Below, piece after piece: positions 1 to 5,035 of a stretch of DNA of 7,741 bases. Where the stretch lies: positions 1 through 7,741 of the forward strand of contig JADGNM010000111.1 of NCBI GenBank assembly GCA_017883485.1. The letters are read 5' to 3'. The stretch's first letter is position 1; the number at the start of each line of letters is the position of its first letter. Under the pieces are notes generated by a model, which searched no databases, was not told where the DNA came from, and saw only the letters and a program-made list of their open reading frames with translations. Made by a program: the position numbers and the translations under genes. The DNA comes from Methanosarcina sp. GTDB taxonomy: Archaea > Halobacteriota > Methanosarcinia > Methanosarcinales > Methanosarcinaceae.

Positions 1-213
1 AATGACCATTCTGTGCTTTCCCACCTTCACCTTAGAACCCATAATTTTTGTTAGAATTTCAGCATTATAAATGTTATATACATAGTCTTTATTGTTATGA
101 GTTAATAATATAGCACCATGACGTACAGTTAGTTCTTTGGATGACCAAAAAAGTTGGCTATACAAAATTGTATTTAATTTTTTTACTTCCTTGTAAAGCG
201 GGGGTGGTTCCGA
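1..213 (-). pseudogene. Possible gene remnant or partial reading frame running off the left edge
   Basis: Read on the minus strand from 213 down to 1, the sequence has 71 codons without a stop, in AT-rich DNA where stops should be frequent. The translation looks protein-like, with segments such as ELTVRHGAILLTHNNKDYVY and a basic stretch KIMGSKVKVGKHRMV near the edge. It begins directly after a TAA (214-216 on the + strand) and has no ATG until position 42. The only earlier candidate start is a TTG at 165, which lacks a ribosome binding site at proper distance. The simplest reading is a 5'-truncated remnant of a gene whose rest lies outside the window, or a chance open frame. I do not recognise the family. 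Confidence 0.3.
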
Positions 214-267
214 TTAACCGGACATTCTAAATGCTAAATACTGTTCATCGAGTATCAGGAAGTAAAT

Positions 268-429
268 ATGGAAGCAGGGAAAGTAAATCCCGATCTTAAT
301 AATAGAGCCGGAATCCAATTTTTCAGCATACTTGAATTTCTGGATAAGCTTTTACGGCCAGATGAAGTGTTTCATTTGATTTTCGATAGCAAGTTTAATT
401 ATCCCGTATTGATATTACACAGGCTGTGA
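268..429 (+). CDS. Small hypothetical protein, 53 aa, upstream of argC
   Basis: The ATG at 268 is preceded by AGGAAG (257-262) at a 5-nt spacing, a usable ribosome binding site. The 53-residue product contains a hydrophobic and amphipathic middle (IQFFSILEFLDKLLRP) and ends in YPVLILHRL. It has no signal peptide, no cysteine cluster and no recognisable domain. It is in the same frame as argC, and its TGA stop (427-429) lies 6 nt before the argC ATG and forms part of the weak GTGA-type ribosome binding site of argC, so translational coupling is possible. There is no run of arginine codons (single Arg residues at 14, 29 and 52 only), so it does not look like an arginine attenuation peptide. It could be a genuine small gene, a leader peptide or a chance ORF. 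Confidence 0.33.
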   Translation: MEAGKVNPDLNNRAGIQFFSILEFLDKLLRPDEVFHLIFDSKFNYPVLILHRL

Positions 430-433
430 ATAT
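412..433 (+). promoter_or_regulatory. Inverted repeat covering the argC ribosome binding site
   Basis: The arms are ATATT-A-CACAG (412-422) and CTGTG-AATAT (424-433) around a single central G (423), with one unpaired A (417). The core CACAGGCTGTG is exact. In RNA the innermost pairs would open to give a five-base loop AGGCU on an eight-pair stem with one bulge. This would bury the GTGA (426-429) that serves as the argC ribosome binding site, 6 nt before the ATG. As DNA it could be an operator half-site pair. Function is inferred only from symmetry and position. Confidence 0.35.
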
Positions 434-435
434 TT

Positions 436-1449
436 ATGATCAAGGCTGGAATAATAGGAGCTTCAGGATATACAGGAGGAGAACTCCTTCGCTTGCTCGT
501 GAACCATCCCAATGTTAAGCTGGAGCTGGCAACTTCTCGAAGTCTTGCAGGAAAACCAGTAACATTAACCCACAGGCATCTTGAAGGTTTTTTGGACCTC
601 AGGTATGAAAACCCGAATTCCGAAAATATCAGGGAGCGCTGTGATGTTGTTTTTCTGGCTGTACCTCACGGATCTGCAATGAACTACGTCCCTGAGTTGC
701 TTGACGGGGATACTAAGGTCATTGATCTCAGTGCAGACTACAGGCTTGAGACTTCAGTATTTGAGGAGGTTTATGGAATAACGCACCGTGACCCAAGGAA
801 AGCAGCCTATGGGCTCGTAGAGCTTCACCCTGAGGTTGCAGAACAGGATTTTGTAGCCAGCCCCGGCTGCTTCCCCACAGGAGCTATTCTCGCAGCAGCT
901 CCGCTTGCAGCAGCAGGGCTCATCGATATTGCACTCTTTGATTCCAAAACAGGGATTTCGGGAGCTGGCATCACCCCGACTGAGACTTCCCATTACCCAA
1001 ACCTTGCGGAAAACGTTACTGCTTATAAGCTCACAACCCACAGGCATAAGGCTGAAATCTCCCAGGAACTGGCCCGGCTGGACCAGAAGCTTCGAAATAT
1101 CAATTTCACTCCTCATGTAATCCCATCTATCAGGGGCATCTTTACAACAGCTCATCTTTTTACAAAAGAACCTCTCTCCACAGATGAATTAAGGTCAATT
1201 TATGAGGACTTTTACAGGAATAAGCCTTTTATCCGGTTACCCTCAGGAATTCCATCCCTTACCGCTGTCAGGGGTTCTAATTTCTGTGATGTAGGCTTTG
1301 AATCGGATAAGGAAAATAACAGGGTTGTAGTGCTCTCTGCAATAGACAACCTGGTCAAAGGCGCATCCGGACAGGCGATCCAGAGTATGAACCTGATGTT
1401 CGGACTGGATGAAACACTTGGACTATGGCTGCCTGCAGCAGCTCCGTAA
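436..1449 (+). CDS. argC: N-acetyl-gamma-glutamyl-phosphate reductase (ArgC)
   Basis: This cytoplasmic enzyme reduces N-acetyl-glutamyl-phosphate with NADPH to N-acetylglutamate semialdehyde, the third step of ornithine and arginine synthesis. The N-terminal Rossmann motif GASGYTGGE (residues 8-16) binds the nucleotide. The catalytic cysteine is C145 in SPGCFPTGA. The conserved THRHKAEI (201-208) carries the histidine pair used as general base in the family, and KTGISGAG (171-178) and DNLVKGASGQA (304-314) are further family signatures. At 337 aa it is the normal length of the short class of ArgC and appears intact. The ATG start puts the dinucleotide motif at the usual distance; its ribosome binding site is weak (GTGA at 426-429) and lies in an inverted repeat. 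It is followed after 130 nt by a CBS-domain gene and then argJ, another arginine enzyme. Confidence 0.97.
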   Translation: MIKAGIIGASGYTGGELLRLLVNHPNVKLELATSRSLAGKPVTLTHRHLEGFLDLRYENPNSENIRERCDVVFLAVPHGSAMNYVPELLDGDTKVIDLSADYRLETSVFEEVYGITHRDPRKAAYGLVELHPEVAEQDFVASPGCFPTGAILAAAPLAAAGLIDIALFDSKTGISGAGITPTETSHYPNLAENVTAYKLTTHRHKAEISQELARLDQKLRNINFTPHVIPSIRGIFTTAHLFTKEPLSTDELRSIYEDFYRNKPFIRLPSGIPSLTAVRGSNFCDVGFESDKENNRVVVLSAIDNLVKGASGQAIQSMNLMFGLDETLGLWLPAAAP

Positions 1450-1451
1450 GC

Positions 1452-1477
1452 ACAGGAATCTCTGTACATCATTTTTT
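1452..1477 (+). terminator. Weak hairpin and T6 tract after argC
   Basis: ACAGG (1452-1456) can pair with TCTGT (1461-1465), including one G-U, and is followed by six T at 1472-1477. Archaeal termination depends mainly on T tracts, so partial termination after argC is possible. A second perfect hairpin, GGAGA-AAAA-TCTCC (1489-1502), follows without a T tract. The stems are short, so this is a weak call. Confidence 0.22.
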
Positions 1478-1523
1478 CAATACTACTCGGAGAAAAATCT
1501 CCTGGCTGGAAGGCAGGCGAGAA

Positions 1524-1530
1524 CATATAA
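1524..1530 (+). promoter_or_regulatory. Candidate TATA box for the CBS-argJ pair
   Basis: CATATAA lies 50 nt before the ATG at 1580. A start about 25 nt downstream would give a leader of about 27 nt ending in the AGGGGT ribosome binding site. The sequence is short and the surrounding DNA is AT-rich, so transcription from argC is an equally good explanation. Confidence 0.2.
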
Positions 1531-1579
1531 CTGGTGACGAATCAATTAAAGAATAGAATTTATCTAAAGGGGTAGTTAA

Positions 1580-2044
1580 ATGAAAGTAAAAGATGTCATG
1601 AACCCTAACGTCGTATTCTGTAAACCTGACGATACGGTCCGGGAAATTGCAAAAATCTTGAAAGAAAACAACATCAGTGGAGTCCCTATCATAGAGGGCG
1701 AAGAGCTTGTAGGGATAGTAAGTGAGGGCGACCTGCTAAAACTGCTGATTATCCCCGAAAAAGGAGAACTTTGGCTTCCAAGCCCCTTTGAGGTTATAGA
1801 GGTTCCTATCAGGGAATATCTTGGTTGGGAAGATACAAAAAAGATACTTTCCGATGTGGGTTCTACAAAGGTTGAAGAGATCATGACCAGGGATGTGTAC
1901 ACAATCTCTTCTGAAGCATCCGTAGAAGAGGCTTCCGAACACATGGTCAGGCACAGGATTAACAGACTGCCTGTAATTGAAGACGACCAAGTGGTAGGGA
2001 TTGTTACTCGCGGCGATATTATACAAGGTCTAGCAAATCTATGA
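1580..2044 (+). CDS. Tandem CBS-domain protein, likely nucleotide-binding regulator
   Basis: A 154-aa soluble protein made of two CBS domains and nothing else. CBS1 spans about residues 1-58 (VKDVMNPNVVFCKPDDTV, then GIVSEGDLL at 45-53). CBS2 spans about 96-154 (KVEEIMTRDVYTIS, then GIVTRGDII at 140-148). Each ends in the G-I-V-[ST]-x-G-D signature, whose Ser/Thr and Asp typically hold the ribose of AMP, ATP or a similar ligand. The linker (about 60-95), with SPFEVIEVPIREYLGWED, resembles a segment seen in stand-alone CBS proteins of archaea. The ribosome binding site is AGGGGT (1568-1573). The stop is 18 nt before argJ, so the two are almost certainly cotranscribed. Role is inferred: an energy-state sensor acting on a partner protein or process; the ligand and partner cannot be read from sequence. 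Confidence 0.9.
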   Translation: MKVKDVMNPNVVFCKPDDTVREIAKILKENNISGVPIIEGEELVGIVSEGDLLKLLIIPEKGELWLPSPFEVIEVPIREYLGWEDTKKILSDVGSTKVEEIMTRDVYTISSEASVEEASEHMVRHRINRLPVIEDDQVVGIVTRGDIIQGLANL

Positions 2045-2062
2045 AGATGCAGGAGAATTCTC

Positions 2063-3250
2063 ATGAAGCAAATAGAAGGTGGAATCTGTTCGGTAAGGGG
2101 CGTATCTGCAAACGGAATCAAGGCCGAAAAAATGGGAATTGCGGTAATTCTTGCTGAAGGCCCTGCCGCAGGTGTTTTCACACAGAATAAGGTAACTGCA
2201 GCCCCGGTTACGCTGAGTAAAGGAGTGATCGATACCCACCATCGGCTTTCGGCTGTGATTGTAAATAGCGGCAACGCCAATGCCTTCACAGGTGACGACG
2301 GCTTTCTGGACGCTATGGAGATGGCATCGATGCTTTCCGAAAACCTCGACCTTGATGCTGACACGGTTGCCGTTGCCTCAACGGGAGTGATTGGCAGGAG
2401 GCTTGATATCTCCAAAATCAGGGAACTTCTTCCTGAAGTCCTTGCAGAGCTGGGCAGCACTCCGGAGTGCAGTCAGGCTGCTGCAAAAGCAATTATGACC
2501 ACGGATAAAGCCATAAAAGAGTCAGCTGTTGAGCTTGACTGCGGAGTTAGAATAGGCGCAATTGCTAAAGGCTCAGGGATGATCGAGCCCAACATGGGAA
2601 CTATGCTGTGTTTTGCATATACCGATGCAAAAGTGCCCGCAGATGTTCTAGACGCGGCTCTAAAAGTAGCCGTACAAAAAACCTTCAATATGCTTGTAGT
2701 GGATGGAGATACCAGCACGAATGATATGATACTTTTAACCTCCACCTGCAAGTCCGGCATAAAACCCTGTATGGAATGCCTTGATGACTTTCAGGAAAGC
2801 TTGATTTACGTATTTACGGAGCTCGTAAAAAAGATGGCAAAGGATGGGGAAGGCGCCACCAAACTTATTGAAGCAAGGGTAGTGGGCGCAAAGAAACACG
2901 AGGATGCCAGGCTTGCTGCAAAAGCCATTGTACGTTCTCCGCTGGTCAAGACCGCAATTTTCGGAAAAGATCCTAACTGGGGCAGGATTGTAGCTGCTGC
3001 AGGTTATTCCGGTGCCGAACTTGAGCAGGAAAGGCTTTCTCTCTCTCTTTCAGGAGGAGAGGAAAAAGTAGAGCTTGTGGATTGCGGCGAAATCTCCGAA
3101 TCTTTTGACCTTGCCCTTCTGAAAAAGATAATGGAAAATTACGAAATTGTCATCACCCTTGACCTTAACATGGGAGAGGAGCATGCAACTGCCTGGGGCT
3201 GCGACCTGACTTATGACTACATCAGGATCAATGCCGAATATACGACTTAA
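2063..3250 (+). CDS. argJ: Glutamate N-acetyltransferase / ornithine acetyltransferase (ArgJ)
   Basis: ArgJ transfers the acetyl group from N2-acetylornithine to glutamate, releasing ornithine and regenerating acetylglutamate. Some members also use acetyl-CoA; the sequence does not tell which applies here. It is a 395-aa Ntn-type hydrolase that cleaves itself into alpha and beta chains in front of a nucleophilic threonine. That residue is T180 in GSGMIEPNMGTML, so the scissile bond would be Gly179-Thr180, where Ala-Thr is usual. Other signatures are VNSGNANAFTG (67-77), STGVIGRRL (106-114, oxyanion-hole region), DGDTSTNDM (214-222), DGEGATK (261-267), GKDPNWGRI (301-309) and the C-terminal YIRINAEYTT. 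Length is normal and the gene is intact. AGGAG (2051-2055), 7 nt before the ATG, fixes the start. Confidence 0.97.
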   Translation: MKQIEGGICSVRGVSANGIKAEKMGIAVILAEGPAAGVFTQNKVTAAPVTLSKGVIDTHHRLSAVIVNSGNANAFTGDDGFLDAMEMASMLSENLDLDADTVAVASTGVIGRRLDISKIRELLPEVLAELGSTPECSQAAAKAIMTTDKAIKESAVELDCGVRIGAIAKGSGMIEPNMGTMLCFAYTDAKVPADVLDAALKVAVQKTFNMLVVDGDTSTNDMILLTSTCKSGIKPCMECLDDFQESLIYVFTELVKKMAKDGEGATKLIEARVVGAKKHEDARLAAKAIVRSPLVKTAIFGKDPNWGRIVAAAGYSGAELEQERLSLSLSGGEEKVELVDCGEISESFDLALLKKIMENYEIVITLDLNMGEEHATAWGCDLTYDYIRINAEYTT

Positions 3251-3284
3251 TCGGTTCAATACTTTGAATCGGCCCCTTCCTTTT
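3251..3284 (+). terminator. Hairpin and pyrimidine tract directly after argJ
   Basis: TCGGTTCAA (3251-3259) pairs with TTGAATCGG (3264-3272) over nine positions, two of them G-U, around a TACT loop. It starts on the base after the argJ stop and is followed by CCCCTTCCTTTT (3273-3284). Position and shape suggest a transcript 3' end or a stabilising 3' hairpin for the arginine operon. Its right arm overlaps a motif that recurs after the phosphofructokinase gene. Confidence 0.45.
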
Positions 3285-3293
3285 AGCGTAAGA

Positions 3294-3313
3294 TTCGAAT
3301 TAATTAATTCGAA
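3294..3313. repeat. Perfect 20-bp palindrome
   Basis: TTCGAATTAA is followed immediately by its exact reverse complement TTAATTCGAA, centred between 3303 and 3304. It lies between the argJ 3' end and the candidate promoter of the phosphofructokinase operon. It could be an operator for a dimeric regulator, or part of a terminator, although with no spacer it would make a poor RNA loop. The symmetry is certain; the function is not known. Confidence 0.6.
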
Positions 3314-3360
3314 CTACTAATATCTGAGTGCTTTAATCTTAAATATCACATCTGCACAAA

Positions 3361-3376
3361 TTTAAATAATATAAAA
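3361..3376 (+). promoter_or_regulatory. Candidate TATA element for the phosphofructokinase operon
   Basis: TTTAAATAATATAAAA is the most TATA-like sequence between argJ and the next gene and follows a purine-containing CACAAA. A start site about 25 nt downstream (near 3390) would give a 5' leader of roughly 110 nt, consistent with the structured leader described at 3419-3495. The region is uniformly AT-rich, so the exact box is uncertain. Confidence 0.35.
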
Positions 3377-3418
3377 TGTAAAATAAAATGGAGTAATATC
3401 AACAGATGACCCAAGCAA

Positions 3419-3495
3419 GATGATTTGGGAAAATAAAAGTCCGGTTTCCCCTTATTCCAGATCATTATCTTTTGGTAGAAAATACTCCAAGGGGG
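3419..3495 (+). promoter_or_regulatory. Structured mRNA leader able to mask the phosphofructokinase ribosome binding site
   Basis: Several pairings compete. GATGATTTGG (3419-3428) pairs with CCAGATCATT (3457-3466) over ten positions, two of them G-U. GGGAAA (3427-3432) pairs exactly with TTTCCC (3445-3450) and shares two G with the first stem. CCCCTT (3448-3453) is the exact complement of AAGGGG (3489-3494), the ribosome binding site of the GTG start at 3504. TTGG (3472-3475) can also pair with CCAA (3487-3490). Thus the same C-rich segment can pair either upstream (site free) or downstream (site masked), the layout of a translational switch. No known riboswitch class is recognised and no ligand can be inferred. 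Confidence 0.4.
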
Positions 3496-3503
3496 TTTAT
3501 TAA

Positions 3504-4991
3504 GTGGAAATACAAGAATGGGAACAGCATCATATCGATGCTTTTTGTAGTGTCATAGAATCAATTCCTTACCTTGACGGGATGTTTGTAGCTTACAATA
3601 GCAATATTGACGCCATCAAACACCTTACTGAAGCAGACATTTCCAAGCTTATTGGACTTTTTAATGAAGCTGAAATTCAGGAAAGGATCGAAGCGTACCC
3701 CAGGGAGATAAATGATCCTCTGGATCTCATGGCCCGCCTCCTTATTTCCATGCGAGAAGGAAAAGCTGCCGAAATTCCTACTTATACATCAGATATCCAC
3801 GAATGGCTGAAGGGGCACCTAGGTTTTGACTATGCGTGCATGGGCGGTCAGGCAGGGATAATTTCTAATCTTCTTGCCTGCCTGGAGCTGAAAAAAGTGG
3901 TGGCATATGTTCCCTGGCTCTCTCAAGAACTGGCAGAGTATTTTGTAGCTGCTGACAATCTCCTGCACCCGAAGGTAGAAGATGGAAGAGTTATTTTAAA
4001 GCCCCCGCAAGAAGCCTTCAAACCCGATATAGGGTCAAAAGTCAACTGGATACTTGAGTATTCCAGGGATCTGCAGGTAAGCTGTAATGAGAGAAAATTC
4101 ACAGTACCGAGAGATAACCGCCTGATTATTTCTTCCCGCCCTAAATGGCTCCGCCTGGATATGGATAGAGATGTTTACGAACAACTTGATTCCATTTTCC
4201 CGATAGACGGGGCAATGCTTTCTGGTTACCAGATAATTAAGGAAGAGTATGAGGACGGGTCAACATATGAGCAATATGTTATACGTTCCGTGCAGGTTAT
4301 TGAGAAACTGAAGGCTTTAAATCCAGAGCTTCGCATCCATGTAGAACTCACATCCATCCAGAACAGGGTCATAAGAAAGGCTATCCTGACGGAGATTGTT
4401 GCCAAACATGTTCATTCTCTCGGCCTTGATACTGTGGAAGTGGCAAACGCCCTGAATGTGCTTGGACATGAAGAGCTCTCTTATTCCGTAATTAAGAAAG
4501 AGGAAAACGGGATAATATCTCTTTATCAGGGAGCTGTCCAGCTTTTAAAGGATCTGTCGCTTGAAAGGGTTCATGTACATTCACTTGGCTTCTACATCTG
4601 CATCCTGGAAAAAGGTCACCCTCTTACTCTTAAAGAACACAGGGACTCCCTTCTCTTTTCTTCAACTCTTGCATCTGCCAAAGCCTTCAAGGGAAATATT
4701 GGAGATCTATCGGAGGCAGAGGTCGGGCTGAAGGTTCCGATTTCAGTGGGTGGTATTGAAGGCCTGGACAATTTCAAGCTTTACTGCGTGGGCCGAAGGC
4801 TCTGTACCGAAGAAGAGTTTGAGTACGGATATCTCTATGGGCCAGACCATGATGCTGTCATTATTCCCTCAAAAGTTGTTGACAAGCCAAAGGCAACAGT
4901 GGGAATAGGGGATGCAATCTCGGCAGGAGCTTTTACCGCCATGCTTGCAAGAATGAAGCAAAAAAAGGCAATAAATGTTTTACCGATGTAA
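3504..4991 (+). CDS. pfkC: ADP-dependent phosphofructokinase (archaeal ADP-PFK/GK family)
   Basis: The enzyme phosphorylates fructose 6-phosphate using ADP, giving fructose 1,6-bisphosphate and AMP, in the modified Embden-Meyerhof pathway that methanogens use for glycogen breakdown. The 495-aa ribokinase-like fold shows the sugar-site motif YNSNID (31-36), GKAAE (86-90), MGGQAG (113-118), VPRDNR (201-206), DGAMLSGYQ (235-243), the metal-linked H279-V-E281, and GIGD (467-470) with D470 as likely catalytic base. The usual N-x-x-E motif reads D309-T-V-E312. Some family members also accept glucose, and E90 may bear on that; phosphofructokinase is the safer call. Translation starts at GTG, fixed by an in-frame TAA just before it and GGGGG (3491-3495) 8 nt upstream. 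A structured leader precedes it. It heads a three-gene run. Confidence 0.9.
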   Translation: MEIQEWEQHHIDAFCSVIESIPYLDGMFVAYNSNIDAIKHLTEADISKLIGLFNEAEIQERIEAYPREINDPLDLMARLLISMREGKAAEIPTYTSDIHEWLKGHLGFDYACMGGQAGIISNLLACLELKKVVAYVPWLSQELAEYFVAADNLLHPKVEDGRVILKPPQEAFKPDIGSKVNWILEYSRDLQVSCNERKFTVPRDNRLIISSRPKWLRLDMDRDVYEQLDSIFPIDGAMLSGYQIIKEEYEDGSTYEQYVIRSVQVIEKLKALNPELRIHVELTSIQNRVIRKAILTEIVAKHVHSLGLDTVEVANALNVLGHEELSYSVIKKEENGIISLYQGAVQLLKDLSLERVHVHSLGFYICILEKGHPLTLKEHRDSLLFSSTLASAKAFKGNIGDLSEAEVGLKVPISVGGIEGLDNFKLYCVGRRLCTEEEFEYGYLYGPDHDAVIIPSKVVDKPKATVGIGDAISAGAFTAMLARMKQKKAINVLPM

Positions 4992-5013
4992 TTTGAAAGC
5001 TGCCCCTTCCTTT
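4992..5013 (+). other. Post-stop motif shared with the argJ 3' end
   Basis: TTTGAA (4992-4997), four bases, then GCCCCTTCCTTT (5002-5013) follow the phosphofructokinase stop. The argJ 3' end has TTTGAA (3263-3268), three bases, then the same twelve bases GCCCCTTCCTTT (3272-3283). The shared element may mark RNA 3' ends or processing sites. It lies in the 44-nt gap before the second kinase gene. Confidence 0.4.
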
Positions 5014-5035
5014 GAAGTCAAAACGGACTGGTTAG

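Noticed and set aside
200..208. Strong Shine-Dalgarno-like GGGGGTGGT upstream of argC
   Set aside because: No ATG, GTG or TTG opens a frame at the right distance, so it is not assigned to a gene.
754..1155. Minus-strand open frame of 133 codons inside argC
   Set aside because: It is antisense to clear ArgC motifs, including the catalytic cysteine, and has no recognisable domain of its own.
1576..2460. A 294-codon open frame on the minus strand across the CBS gene and the start of argJ
   Set aside because: It runs antisense to two well-supported genes, its translation is a Ser/Ile/Thr-rich string with no domain, and it spans their intergenic gap. It is a shadow of their codon use.
5012..5035. 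N-terminal extension of the second kinase by reading the TAG at 5033-5035 as pyrrolysine from a TTG at 5012
   Set aside because: Methanosarcina can decode TAG, but there is no ribosome binding site before this TTG, the extension would be only eight residues, and an ATG follows directly. There is no evidence for readthrough.
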